Notes: generated by a model from the sequence alone, not told the origin. A stretch of 64,000 bases of DNA from Mesorhizobium neociceri (GCF_013520985.1 NZ_JACDTY010000013.1:62001-126000), one strand, 5' to 3'. Shown: positions 50,252 through 60,104, counted from the stretch's first letter. A program made the numbers and translations.

Positions 50252-50671
50252 TTGCCGCAAGCTACCGGTCATCCCGCCGTCGCGCCCGCCGAGCTGGCTG
50301 ACGCACCAGACTTCTTGTCTGGCGATAAGGGCGCGGTCGCAATCTTCGACTGCCAGAGCTGCGGCGCCTGCTGTTCCTACTCCGCCGAATGGCCACGCTT
50401 CTCGACAGAGGACGATGCGCAGCTCGACCGGATACCGGAAAAATTCGTGTCGGCCGACCTGTCCGGCATGCGCTGCGATGGCGTGCGCTGTACGGCGCTG
50501 ACCGGCGAGGTCGGCAAGCACACGGCCTGCGGCATTTACGAGATCCGCCCCGACGTCTGCCGCGCCTGCATGCCCGGCGGCGACGATTGCCTGATGGCGC
50601 GCAAGGCGCACGGGATGCCGCTCGAACTGCCAATCTCCCCCCATGTGGGGGTTGAGGAGCGCTCCGCGTAG
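50252..50671 (+). CDS. YkgJ-family cysteine-cluster protein
   Basis: TTG at 50252, 4 bp after the previous stop; the protein is 139 aa. The cluster CQSCGACC (C34, C37, C40, C41) opens the domain, followed by RCDGVRCTAL and CGIYEIRPDVCRACMPGGDDC, the set of cysteines that binds Zn or Fe-S in the YkgJ family. Function is unknown; some members act on RNA or as metal chaperones. The last ten residues (SPHVGVEERSA) are encoded by the start of an inverted-repeat element, so the original C-terminus may have been replaced. Confidence 0.8.
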   Translation: MPQATGHPAVAPAELADAPDFLSGDKGAVAIFDCQSCGACCSYSAEWPRFSTEDDAQLDRIPEKFVSADLSGMRCDGVRCTALTGEVGKHTACGIYEIRPDVCRACMPGGDDCLMARKAHGMPLELPISPHVGVEERSA

Positions 50672-50869
50672 CGGACGCAAAGCCAATTGCTTGGCTTTGC
50701 GAGCGACGAACGTCCGGCAGGGCAGAGGGGGGCGCTGTCCCGCCGGCCTCTCAGCCATAGTTCTGGGCGGACGATTGAGGGCTTTCGAACGATCGGAAGA
50801 CAGTGGCGCAGGCGATCCTTCGCGCCCCCCTCTGGCCTGCCGGCCATCTCCCCCACATGGGGGGAGATT
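50632..50869. repeat. Inverted-repeat intergenic element (about 238 bp)
   Basis: The left end AATCTCCCCCCATGTGGGGG (50632-50651) and the right end CCCCCACATGGGGGGAGATT (50850-50869) are exact reverse complements. Inner arms also pair (GCAGGGCAGAGGGGGGCG with CGCCCCCCTCTGGCCTGC). This resembles a repeat class common between genes of Mesorhizobium and relatives. It carries the 3' end of the YkgJ-type gene. Confidence 0.85.
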
Positions 50870-50940
50870 ACTCTCACCGCCGCTTGCCTCATCCCACATC
50901 ACCCGATAGCTTCCACGCCGGGCAGGGCGTTGGAGGATCC

Positions 50941-51552
50941 ATGAGCATCGAATTCCTGTTGACGTCGCTGATCGTCGTGGCTTCGCCCGGCACTGGCGTT
51001 CTCTACACGCTGAGCGCCGGGCTCTCGCGCGGCGTGCGCGCCTCGATCATTGCCGCTTTTGGCTGCACGCTCGGCATCATCCCGCATATGGCTGCCGCCA
51101 TCACCGGCCTGGCGGCGCTGCTGCACACAAGTGCTGTCGCCTTCGAGACCCTGAAGTATCTCGGCGTTGCCTATCTCCTCTACATGGCCTGGAACACGCT
51201 GAAGGAGAAGGGCGGCTTGAGTGTCGATGAAAACGTAGCACCCCGCTCGGCCGCCAAGGTCATCAGCTCCGGCATCCTGATCAACATCCTCAACCCAAAG
51301 CTGTCGATCTTCTTCTTCGCCTTCCTGCCGCAATTCGTCAGCACTACCGAACCGAACGCATTCGCCAAGATGTTGGAACTGAGCAGCGTCTTCATGCTGC
51401 TGACCTTCGTCGTGTTCGTCGGTTACGGCATCTTTGCCGCCTCGATCCGCAGCCATGTCGTGTCGCGGCCGATGGTGTTGACCTGGATGCGCCGCACCTT
51501 TGCCGGCGCCTTCGTCATGCTCGGCGCCAAGCTGGCGCTGGCTGATCGTTAG
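50941..51552 (+). CDS. LysE/RhtB-family exporter
   Basis: The protein is 203 aa from ATG 50941 with GGAGG 5 bp upstream. Six membrane helices with the family start FLLTSLIVVASPGTGVLYTLSAGLSRGVRASIIAAFGCTLGIIPHMAAAITGLAALLHTS and the ILNPKLSIFFFAFLPQF motif. It exports an amino acid or homoserine-type compound. It starts 72 bp after the inverted-repeat element and is convergent with the AraC gene. Confidence 0.92.
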   Translation: MSIEFLLTSLIVVASPGTGVLYTLSAGLSRGVRASIIAAFGCTLGIIPHMAAAITGLAALLHTSAVAFETLKYLGVAYLLYMAWNTLKEKGGLSVDENVAPRSAAKVISSGILINILNPKLSIFFFAFLPQFVSTTEPNAFAKMLELSSVFMLLTFVVFVGYGIFAASIRSHVVSRPMVLTWMRRTFAGAFVMLGAKLALADR

Positions 51553-51580
51553 AAGCTGGAGCTGCCAGCCCCTCGGCCTG

Positions 51581-52573
51581 TTACGCCTCGTCGCTTCCGG
51601 ACCCCGTCCGGATGCCCAGACGCCAGGCCGAGGGTGGAACGCCGATCATCTTCTTGAAGGCGCGGCTGAACGCCGCCTCGGATTCGTAGCCGATTTCGGC
51701 CGCGATGCTTGCCATGTTGCTGTTGCCGGCGCTGAGCAGTTCCGAAGCGATCTGCATGCGCCATTTGGCGAGATAGTGCATCGGCGGCATGCCGACGAGC
51801 CGGGTGAAGCGTTCGGCGAGCACGGTGCGCGACAGTGCGGAGTCCTTCGCCAGCCCCTCCACCGTCCAGTTATGCGCCGGCCGGTCGTGGATCAGCGCCA
51901 AGGCCTTCGCCAGATGCGGATCGCGTAGGCCAGCCAGCCAGCCCGTATGTTGCGGCGGCAGCGATTCCACGTAGCGGCGCAGCACGTCGACGAACATCAG
52001 TTCGCTGAGCTTGGTGAGCACCGTTTCGCTGCCGGCGCGCTTTTCCGCCACTTCCGTGACAGCCAGATTGATGAACTGGCCGAGCCAGCCGCCATCGCCT
52101 TTTACATCTCCGGCCTTGATCACCGGCGGCAACGCCTCGAGCAGGGGATTGAACGGCTGCGCGTCGCAGGCGAGATAACCGCAGACCAGCCTGGCCGAGG
52201 TCGCGCCGTCGCCGGCGCAGTTGATGTAAAACGGCATCCGGCCGGCGGTCGCGATGTCGAGCACATCGGCTGTCGGCGGATCGGCGCGCAGCGCCGGATT
52301 GCTCGACATGATGTGCGGGTCGCTCCTGGTGAAGACGACGACTTCGCCGGCCTCCAGCGCGATCGCTTCCTGGCCGACGATGCGGGCGAAGCAGCGGCCG
52401 GCCGTCACCACATGGTAGGAGATCAGATGGTCGGCGCCGGGCAGGATCTTCGGCAAGATGGACGACGGCGCCGGCGAACAGACGGCCCACGGCTCGTGTC
52501 CTTCAATGTCGAAAAACGTCGCGCCGGTAAGCCGTACCGTCCTTAACAGGTCAGACAGAGCATCCCCGGCCAT
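51581..52573 (-). CDS. AraC-family regulator with cupin ligand domain
   Basis: The protein is 330 aa from ATG 52573; ATGs at 52594 and 52636 would add a basic leader. The N-terminal cupin_6 domain has LISYHVVTAGRCFARIVGQEAIALEAGEVVVFTRSDPHIMSSNPAL. The C-terminal double HTH begins DPHLAKALALIHDRPAHNWTVEGLAKDSALSRTVLAERFTRLVGMPPMHYLAKWRMQIASELL. It is divergent from the GFA-OsmC pair and may control it or the LysE gene. Confidence 0.9.
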   Translation of the reverse strand: MAGDALSDLLRTVRLTGATFFDIEGHEPWAVCSPAPSSILPKILPGADHLISYHVVTAGRCFARIVGQEAIALEAGEVVVFTRSDPHIMSSNPALRADPPTADVLDIATAGRMPFYINCAGDGATSARLVCGYLACDAQPFNPLLEALPPVIKAGDVKGDGGWLGQFINLAVTEVAEKRAGSETVLTKLSELMFVDVLRRYVESLPPQHTGWLAGLRDPHLAKALALIHDRPAHNWTVEGLAKDSALSRTVLAERFTRLVGMPPMHYLAKWRMQIASELLSAGNSNMASIAAEIGYESEAAFSRAFKKMIGVPPSAWRLGIRTGSGSDEA

Positions 52574-52780
52574 TCCGTTTCGTCCCGCACCCATCCCTGC
52601 GCACCCGCACCGCGGAGGGCGGTGCCGGTGCGACATCCCTTTCCAGTTCCGGACGCGCTGTCAAGCAAGGCGGACGCCGTATCATTCAGTTCGCAGGCGA
52701 AAGCCTTACACCCCACTGGTGCTCAAGCGCTGCCGAACGCGGACGCCGAGCGCAGTCGAAACCAACCAAGGACAAAAGTC

Positions 52781-53206
52781 ATGACGGTACATAAGGGCGG
52801 GTGTTTCTGCGGCGCCGTGGAAATCGAAGTGCACGGGTCCGCCGAGGCAATGGGCTATTGCCATTGCAGTTCCTGTCGATCGTGGTCGGCATCTCCCGTG
52901 AACGCCTTCACGCTGTGGAAGCCTCAGAACGTCAAGGTCACCAAGGGGGCGGAGTTCCTGTCCGGCTTCGAGAAAACCGAAATGAGCGATCGCCAGTTCT
53001 GCACGAAATGCGGTGGTCATCTGATGACCGATCATCCGCCGCTTGGCCTGGTCGACGTCTATGCCGCAACGATACCGGGCGTGAAATTCACGCCTGGGGT
53101 TCACGTCAACTATGCCGAGACGGTGCTGCCGATGAAGGACGGACTGCCCAAGCTCAGGGATTTTCCCGCGGAACTCGGCGGCTCCGGCATCGCCGTGCCG
53201 GAGTAA
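52781..53206 (+). CDS. GFA-family zinc protein
   Basis: The protein is 141 aa from ATG 52781. Zinc cysteines are C8-x-C10, C27-H-C29-x2-C32 and C74-x2-C77 (FCTKCGG). It has the usual family length, unlike the copy at 9856 with an extended C-terminus. The two are only distantly alike. It is followed 53 bp later by an OsmC-family gene in the same direction. Confidence 0.88.
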   Translation: MTVHKGGCFCGAVEIEVHGSAEAMGYCHCSSCRSWSASPVNAFTLWKPQNVKVTKGAEFLSGFEKTEMSDRQFCTKCGGHLMTDHPPLGLVDVYAATIPGVKFTPGVHVNYAETVLPMKDGLPKLRDFPAELGGSGIAVPE

Positions 53207-53259
53207 GGCCGGCCACTGCTCGCCATTTTGACAACTACAATTCACCACAGGAGATTATC

Positions 53260-53775
53260 ATGGAAATCGCAACATTCCGCGCCACGCAGGAACCGATCAA
53301 GGATCTTTATCGCAAAGATGCGAAGGCCGCGTTTCTCACCTTGAAGGCCAGGGGTGTCGCTGACGCCTCCACCGTAACCTGCAAGGTCGAGACCGGGCGT
53401 GGACTGGCGCTTGCCGGTATCCATCCGATGGCCGGCGGCAGCGGTCAGGAGCTCTGCTCGGGCGACATGTTGCTTGAGGCGCTGATCGCCTGCGCCGGCG
53501 TCTCGATGCGGGCGGCCGCGGCCGTGCTGGAAATTCCGATCAGGTCTGCGGAAGTCTCCGCGGAAGGTGACGTCGATCTTCGCGGCACGCTCGGTGTCAC
53601 AGAAGGCGTGCCGGTCGGCTTCAAGGAAATCCGCTTGCGGTTCGACATCGATACCGATGCTTCGCAGAGCCAGCTTGACCAGCTGCTTGAGCTCACCGAC
53701 CGCTACTGCGTGATCTTCCAGACCATCCAGAACAGCCCCAAGACGACGGTGAAGCTGCAAAGGGTCGTCCATTGA
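53260..53775 (+). CDS. OsmC-family protein
   Basis: The protein is 171 aa; ATG 53260 has AGGAG upstream. OsmC fold: IACAGVSMRAAAAVLEIPIRSAEVSAEGDVDLRGTLGVTEGVPVGFKEIRLRFDIDTDASQSQLDQLLELTDRYCVIFQTI. The two cysteines, in LIACAGVSM and DRYCVIFQ, are placed as the redox pair of Ohr/OsmC peroxidases, but the second lacks the usual following Pro. It is probably a thiol-dependent hydroperoxide-reducing protein, acting with the GFA gene. Confidence 0.85.
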   Translation: MEIATFRATQEPIKDLYRKDAKAAFLTLKARGVADASTVTCKVETGRGLALAGIHPMAGGSGQELCSGDMLLEALIACAGVSMRAAAAVLEIPIRSAEVSAEGDVDLRGTLGVTEGVPVGFKEIRLRFDIDTDASQSQLDQLLELTDRYCVIFQTIQNSPKTTVKLQRVVH

Positions 53776-53853
53776 CGGGACAACAGCCGGAATCTCTGCC
53801 CTGCCGGGCGAGATTCCGGATCAATCCGCGTATGGTGCCGCATCGGGTAAGGC

Positions 53854-54240
53854 CTATCCCTTGACGTAGCCCATCGCCTCGACGATCCGCCCATCCGCAA
53901 CGCGCATCAGGTTGACGCCGCGGATGGAATTGCCGTCGGCCATGAAGTAGCGCCAGCGGATCGTCGCCCGCTCGCCGGCGACGAAAGTTTCCTCGAGGTC
54001 GAAGCTTGTGCCGGCCTGCGTTGCGATCGCCGACCACAGGCCGACACAGGCATCCTTGCCGGCATGGCGGGCGCCATCCGGCGCCGGCACGGTGTTTTCG
54101 ATCACACAGTCGTCGGCCACCAGCTCGGCAAGCGCAGCCGGATCACGGTGCTGGAACACATCGTTGAAGCGCCGCATGATCTCGGCAGTCTGCCTGGATT
54201 GTTCGTCCGCGTGAATTGTCACGACACTATCCTGTTTCAT
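53854..54240 (-). CDS. NTF2/SnoaL-like protein (128 aa)
   Basis: A cone-shaped NTF2-like fold: RRFNDVFQHRDPAALAELVADDCVIENTVPAPDGARHAGKDACVGLWSAI, then FVAGERATIRWRYFMADGNSIRGVNLMRVADGRIVEAMGYVKG. Such proteins bind or isomerise small molecules; no activity can be set from sequence. It is 16 bp from the OsmC gene upstream on the same strand, likely co-transcribed. Confidence 0.82.
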   Translation of the reverse strand: MKQDSVVTIHADEQSRQTAEIMRRFNDVFQHRDPAALAELVADDCVIENTVPAPDGARHAGKDACVGLWSAIATQAGTSFDLEETFVAGERATIRWRYFMADGNSIRGVNLMRVADGRIVEAMGYVKG

Positions 54241-54256
54241 CTTTGCCTCCTGATGT

Positions 54257-54709
54257 TCAATGTTCGGCAGGGGCGGCGCTGGCGATGAGCCCTGCCTTGA
54301 GATTTATGCAGGAAACGCCGGCCAGCGCCCGTGAGAGGAGGCAGCCCGCCTTGGCCGATTGCGCAAGGCGCTCGAACTCGTCTGCCGAGAGATCGGCGAC
54401 CTCCGCCTCGGTTTCGAGCTCGATGCGGGTGATGGTCGGCCCGGCGGCGGTCGCGCCGAGATGCACCTTGGCGACGGTGCGAATGTTCCGGGCGACATAG
54501 CCTTCCTGGCCGAGGATGAAGGTCAGCGCCATCGAGAAGCAGCCGGCATGGGCTGCCGCGATCAGCTCTTCCGGGTTGGTGCCTGGACCGTTCTCAAAGC
54601 GCGACGGGAAGGAATAGGCGCCTTCGAAGACGCCGCTGCCGAGCCGCAAGCGGCCGCCGCCTTCCTTCAGCGTGCCTTGCCATTCGGCGGAAGCTTCACG
54701 GATGGTCAT
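54257..54709 (-). CDS. OsmC-type organic hydroperoxide resistance protein
   Basis: The protein is 150 aa from ATG 54709. OsmC pattern: EWQGTLKEGGGRLRLGSGVFEGAYSFPSRFENGPGTNPEELIAAAHAGCFSMALTFILGQ, with the peroxidatic Cys in AHAGCFSM and the resolving Cys in AKAGCLLSRAL. It reduces organic hydroperoxides with a lipoyl or thiol donor. It is divergent from a TetR gene, with TATAGA/TCTATA and AGACCGG operator-like sites between. Confidence 0.9.
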   Translation of the reverse strand: MTIREASAEWQGTLKEGGGRLRLGSGVFEGAYSFPSRFENGPGTNPEELIAAAHAGCFSMALTFILGQEGYVARNIRTVAKVHLGATAAGPTITRIELETEAEVADLSADEFERLAQSAKAGCLLSRALAGVSCINLKAGLIASAAPAEH

Positions 54710-54761
54710 TGGATTCTCCCAAGTCAAGGTTGAGGGCAATAATAGGTCGAAACGAAAAATC

Positions 54762-54797
54762 TATAGACCGATCTATATATTATGTAGACCGGTTGTC
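54762..54797. promoter_or_regulatory. Tandem TetR operator candidate (osmC/tetR)
   Basis: TATAGA-ccga-TCTATA (54762-54777) is a perfect 6-bp inverted repeat; AGACCGGTTGTC (54786-54797) follows and matches the core at 40931 exactly. The first resembles the ATAGACC-type boxes of LmrA/YxaF repressors. Confidence 0.7.
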
Positions 54798-54843
54798 ATA
54801 TTTTTTGCAAGCCCTATAATGGCCGCTGCTGACAGAGGCTGAC

Positions 54844-55455
54844 ATGGCGAACGACACCCGAACCCGCATACTCGAGACGACCGCGCTGCTGCTCAGGCAG
54901 CGCGGCTATCACGGCACCTCGCTCAACGACATTCTGGGCGCCAGCGGCGCGCCGCGTGGCTCGCTCTACTTTCATTTTCCGGGTGGCAAGGACCAGCTGG
55001 TCATCGAGGTGACGCGCGACAGCGTCGCCGACGTGACGAAAAGGCTGGGCGAGACGTTGGCCGCCGAGAACGATCCGGCGGTGGCCGTTCGCCACATCTA
55101 CCATTCGGTCGGGCGCATGCTGGAGGACAATGATTTTTCGCTGGGCTGTCCGATTGCGCCGGTGGTGCTGGATTCACCCAAAGACGTGCCGGAACTGGCG
55201 GAACTCTGCCGGTCGGCTTTCGGGCAATGGATCGGCTTGCTGCAACAGGCCTTTGTCAGGGCAGGGGTGCCCGAGCACCGCGCGCATGCCCTGGCGCTGC
55301 TGGTCGAATCGTCGCTGGAAGGGCTGATGGTGATCGCCCGAGCCACTCGCGACCGCGCCCCGGTGCTGGTGGTGGCCGACGAGGTGGCGGCCCTGATCGA
55401 AACCGCAGTGCTGGCCGGCGGAGAAACGCGGCGTCACGCCGGTGCAACCGCCTGA
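54844..55455 (+). CDS. TetR-family regulator, LmrA/YxaF-like
   Basis: The protein is 203 aa. HTH: RTRILETTALLLRQRGYHGTSLNDILGASGAPRGSLYFHFPGGKDQLVIEVTRDS. The C-terminal domain has NDFSLGCPIAPVVLDSPKDVPELAELCRSAFGQWIGLLQQAFVRAGVPEHRAHALALLVESSLEGLMVIARATRD, the LmrA/YxaF signature with GCPIAPV. It probably represses the divergent osmC gene and itself through the sites at 54762-54797. Confidence 0.92.
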   Translation: MANDTRTRILETTALLLRQRGYHGTSLNDILGASGAPRGSLYFHFPGGKDQLVIEVTRDSVADVTKRLGETLAAENDPAVAVRHIYHSVGRMLEDNDFSLGCPIAPVVLDSPKDVPELAELCRSAFGQWIGLLQQAFVRAGVPEHRAHALALLVESSLEGLMVIARATRDRAPVLVVADEVAALIETAVLAGGETRRHAGATA

Positions 55456-55481
55456 GGCCTGACAGCTCGACCTCAAAACAA

Positions 55482-55505
55482 AAAGGGCGCCTTTCGGCGC
55501 CCTTT
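55482..55505. terminator. Bidirectional terminator between tetR and groEL
   Basis: A 10-bp perfect stem AAAGGGCGCC / GGCGCCCTTT around TTTC. The A run before it gives T on the minus strand, ending groEL; the plus side has CCTTTCC. Confidence 0.85.
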
Positions 55506-55533
55506 CCGTATCTGAAGGTTGATAGGGGTTGGA

Positions 55534-57189
<1,656 letters not shown>

Positions 57190-57251
57190 TTTTAGCTCCT
57201 GGCAAGGGCTTGCGATCAAGCCCGGAATTCAGTTGACGGTGAGGCCGATAA

Positions 57252-57548
57252 TCAGCCGATGATGCCCATAATGTCGGATTCCTTCATGATCAGAAGGTCT
57301 TCGCCATTGAGCTTGACTTCGGTGCCCGACCACTTGCCGAACAGGATGCGGTCGCCAGCCTTGACGTCCAGCGGGACCAGCTTGCCAGCTTCGTCACGAG
57401 CGCCGGAGCCGACGGCGATGATCTCGCCTTCCTGCGGCTTTTCCTTTGCCGTATCCGGGATGATGATCCCGCCGGCGGTCTTGGATTCGGATTCGACCCG
57501 GCGTACGACCACGCGGTCATGAAGCGGGCGGAACTTCGACTTTGCCAT
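57252..57548 (-). CDS. groES: Co-chaperonin GroES
   Basis: The protein is 98 aa; ATG 57548 has GAGGAAGAAAA upstream. FRPLHDRVVVRRVESESKTAGGIIIPDTAKEKPQEGEIIAVGSGARDEAGKLVPLDVKAGDRILFGKWSGTEVKLNGEDLLIMKESDIMGIIG, including the mobile loop (TAGGIIIPDTA). Caps GroEL. It is the first gene of the operon; CIRCE lies 62 bp upstream. Confidence 0.98.
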   Translation of the reverse strand: MAKSKFRPLHDRVVVRRVESESKTAGGIIIPDTAKEKPQEGEIIAVGSGARDEAGKLVPLDVKAGDRILFGKWSGTEVKLNGEDLLIMKESDIMGIIG

Positions 57549-57610
57549 TTTTTCTTCCTCGAATGAGAACGGTGAGAACAGTTCCTCCATCCGGCGGTGC
57601 CGGACATGAG

Positions 57611-57637
57611 TTAGCACTCGCTTAGGGTGAGTGCTAA
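57611..57637 (-). promoter_or_regulatory. CIRCE operator (HrcA binding site) of groESL
   Basis: TTAGCACTC (57611-57619) and GAGTGCTAA (57629-57637) are perfect inverted repeats with a 9-bp spacer, the exact CIRCE consensus. Confidence 0.97.
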
Positions 57638-57646
57638 CGTGGCGCT

Positions 57647-57675
57647 GAAATAGGCGCGTGGCTTTCGAGAGTCAA
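57647..57675 (-). promoter_or_regulatory. groESL promoter
   Basis: On the minus strand TTGACT (57670-57675) and TATTTC (57647-57652) are separated by 17 bp, ending 9 bp before CIRCE. TTGACT preceded by C, and the -10 within CCTATTTC, also suits a sigma32-type promoter. Confidence 0.7.
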
Positions 57676-57685
57676 GGCGAACGGT

Positions 57686-57712
57686 GGGCTCAATTTGCTC
57701 TAATTGGAGCCC
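57686..57712. repeat. Inverted repeat upstream of the groESL promoter
   Basis: GGGCTCAATT and AATTGGAGCCC pair with one bulge around TGCTCT. It is also 22 bp outside the end of the methyltransferase-like gene and may terminate it. Confidence 0.5.
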
Positions 57713-57733
57713 TGCCGTTGTCCGACGGGAAGC

Positions 57734-58531
57734 CTAGCGACGCCTCGGCGATTCAAGCACCAGCAGCGGGCATCGTTCCGCCAGGGGATAGGTGCCGCTC
57801 GGCACGACGCGCACTTCGCCGAACCAGCCGCTCGCCTCATCGACCAGCACGGCCAGCGGCGCGAAGCTGTAGCTTATGTCGGAGCCAGCGTAGACGTCGA
57901 TCGTGTTGATCGACGCCATACTCCATCCGGTCCGTGTTGCAAGGGCCTCGCGGTCGGGGAACAAGCCGTCGAATGCGTCGCGAATTGCCCGCACCTTGAT
58001 TGCGAAATCCGGGCTGCGTGTGGTGGACGCCATGGCGATCCGCCATTTGAGCACATGGAAATTCTCGATTGCGCCGGCCAGCACCTGGGCTTCGATATCA
58101 GCCAGGTCCTCGGTCGTTTCCGGGGCCGCGAAAACGCGGATCGCGGCCCGCCCGCCTGAATTCAAGACCCTGGCGATTTCGCTGTGCAGGCGATCGCGTG
58201 CCGCCTTCGAGGCAACAGCGGACAGGCATCCGTCGCCAATGACTGCCTCGGTGCTGGCGCTGGCAACGGGCAAATCCAGCCAGTTTCCGGCCATCGCCCT
58301 GCGCGATGCATTGTCGCCGGCCCATACGCCCGAAATCATGGCCGCCGACTGGTCGACCGCCAGCATCGATCTGCCGAGCACGGCAAGTTCCGGCGTCACC
58401 CCCATGAGCAGGACATCAGCATTTGCCAGGCTGAGTTCGCGCTCGAATATGTCAATGGTTTCCGGGGTCGGCCGAAGTGGCGCGTCCAGAAGCCTCCAGT
58501 GACGGTGATAATTGTCCCAATGGTTTGTCAT
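57734..58531 (-). CDS. Methyltransferase-like protein (265 aa)
   Basis: The order of a class I SAM-dependent methyltransferase is visible: ANADVLLMGVTPELAVLGR (motif I, without the usual GxGxG), acidic loop AVDQSAAMISGV, EAVIGDGCLSAV (motif IV region) and ARVLNSGGRAAIRVF (post-IV motif). The loose motif I makes catalytic activity uncertain. It is divergent from the ATP-grasp-like frameshifted gene (84-bp gap), suggesting a functional pair. The substrate is unknown. Confidence 0.65.
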   Translation of the reverse strand: MTNHWDNYHRHWRLLDAPLRPTPETIDIFERELSLANADVLLMGVTPELAVLGRSMLAVDQSAAMISGVWAGDNASRRAMAGNWLDLPVASASTEAVIGDGCLSAVASKAARDRLHSEIARVLNSGGRAAIRVFAAPETTEDLADIEAQVLAGAIENFHVLKWRIAMASTTRSPDFAIKVRAIRDAFDGLFPDREALATRTGWSMASINTIDVYAGSDISYSFAPLAVLVDEASGWFGEVRVVPSGTYPLAERCPLLVLESPRRR

Positions 58532-58615
58532 GCTGCCTTTCCAGAGTCCGAGACTTCTGGCTTTTGGTGTTCACAGTCGCCTATTAGAAAATTGCAGGAA
58601 ATCAAAAGGCAGCCG

Positions 58616-59468
58616 GTGGCACGAATTGTCGTCGTAACGCATGAGCACGATCGGTTCCAGAGCGGCCGCAACCTCTTACTGCGCAGGTCGAGCCCATATA
58701 TGCTTTTCGATATTTCTCGAAGAACTGAAAAGGCGCGGCCATTCGGTTCGGATCCAGCAAGGCCCGGCCAGGACGCACGGTGCCGACATTGCAATTCTGC
58801 ATGTCGATGCAACGGTCACACCGGCAGACTATCTCGACTATGCACGGGGCTTTCCATTCTGCCTCAATCTCGCAACGGCCGACATCTCCAAGCGACGGGT
58901 CAGCGGCGCGTTGCTAGAGCATGACGACACTTGGCAGGGCCCGGTCATCGTCAAAACCAATCTCAACAATCAAGGCATTCCGGAGACGTTCCTCAATCGG
59001 CGGTCCAGACGCGCGGGCAAGAAACCGCCTTTTCCTGATGTGCAGGGGCCGCAGCCCTATGAGGTCTACGGGTCTCTTGGCGACGTCCCGGATGGAATCT
59101 TCGGCGACGACGATCTGGTCGTGGAAAAGTTCATTGCCGAACGGGAACCCGATGGCTTCGCAATGCGGTTCTGGGTGTTTTGCGGGGAGAGCGAGCGCTG
59201 CACCCGCTACATCTCACCAAACGGCCTGGTCAAGGCATCTGAAACAATCCGACGCGAGCCTGTCTCAGTTCCTGACGAGATCCGCGAGCGGCGACGAGAA
59301 CTCGGCTTCGACTATGGCAAATTCGATTTCGTCATGCATGAGGGCAGGGCCATCCTGCTCGACGCCAACAAGACCCCGGGCCGTCCCAAGAATCTGGTGA
59401 AAATGTTTGCGGCCGGCGCTGCCCACCTGGCCGACGGCTTCGAGGGCCTCATGCACCGGGTGGGATAG
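58616..59468 (+). pseudogene. ATP-grasp-like protein interrupted by a one-base insertion
   Basis: The natural start is GTG 58616 (VARIVVVTHEHDRFQ), leading in frame to SSPYMLFDI, then the frame is lost. The continuing frame has LEELKRRGHSVRIQQGPARTHGADIAILHVDATVTPADYLDYARGFPFCLNLATADISKRR, VIVKTNLNNQGIPE (ATP-grasp-like lysine loop) and FDFVMHEGRAILLDANKTPGRP (metal-binding acidic/Asn residues). Removing one T from the TTT at 58713-58715 joins the halves (853 bp, one over a multiple of three). The frame from ATG 58641 has the wrong first 25 residues. Either a recent pseudogene or a sequencing error. Confidence 0.75.
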
Positions 59469-59477
59469 ACTCGTCGC

Positions 59478-60104
59478 CTAGAGAAACTGGCGCAACTGCG
59501 TATGGATGATCGACCGGTAGTCCTCGATCGTATGGCGGCTTTCCGCTTCATCCTGGGTCAGCGCCATGCGCACGACTCCTCCCGCAAGCTGGAAGATCAG
59601 GAAAACCATGCGGCCGAACTCTCCGCGCCGCTCCGGCGCGAGAAACGCCTCGACATGGTCACAAAACATCCTCGCCTGCTGCTGGGTTTCGGCGATGTCG
59701 AGATTTTGCAGCGCCTTGTCGGCCTGGATGGCGTTCTGCAGGTCCTGGATCGCGGGGTCGCCGGCGACGCGTTCATAGTAATCGTCGAGCAGCCTGTCGG
59801 CGGCGGCGATGACGTCATTCAGCCCGCCGATGTCGGCAACGATCACCGCAAGCCGGGCGCGGCTCACTTCGGAGAAACGCTCGTAGAGCATCGCCAGGAT
59901 CGCCGACTTGTTGGGGAAGTAATGATAGACGGTGGCGATCGGCCCGCCGGCCAGCGCGCCGACTTCCTTCATGGTGACGGCGTCGATGCCCTTTTCGCCG
60001 ATCAGCCGCATGGTCGTCGACAGGATGGCGTCGATGCGCTCGCGGCTGCGGTCCTGCTTCGGCCTGCGCCTCGGCTCGGTCGCCGTTCTCATTGCTTCGT
60101 TCAT
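59478..60104 (-). CDS. TetR-family regulator
   Basis: The protein is 208 aa from ATG 60104 (GAGGGTGG site upstream); an ATG at 60161 is in frame. HTH: RERIDAILSTTMRLIGEKGIDAVTMKEVGALAGGPIATVYHYFPNKSAILAMLYERFSEVSRARL. The C-terminal domain is helical, with no recognised ligand motif. It is divergent from the MFS gene, with a CTGACA/TGTCAG operator between, and probably represses that transporter. Confidence 0.92.
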   Translation of the reverse strand: MNEAMRTATEPRRRPKQDRSRERIDAILSTTMRLIGEKGIDAVTMKEVGALAGGPIATVYHYFPNKSAILAMLYERFSEVSRARLAVIVADIGGLNDVIAAADRLLDDYYERVAGDPAIQDLQNAIQADKALQNLDIAETQQQARMFCDHVEAFLAPERRGEFGRMVFLIFQLAGGVVRMALTQDEAESRHTIEDYRSIIHTQLRQFL

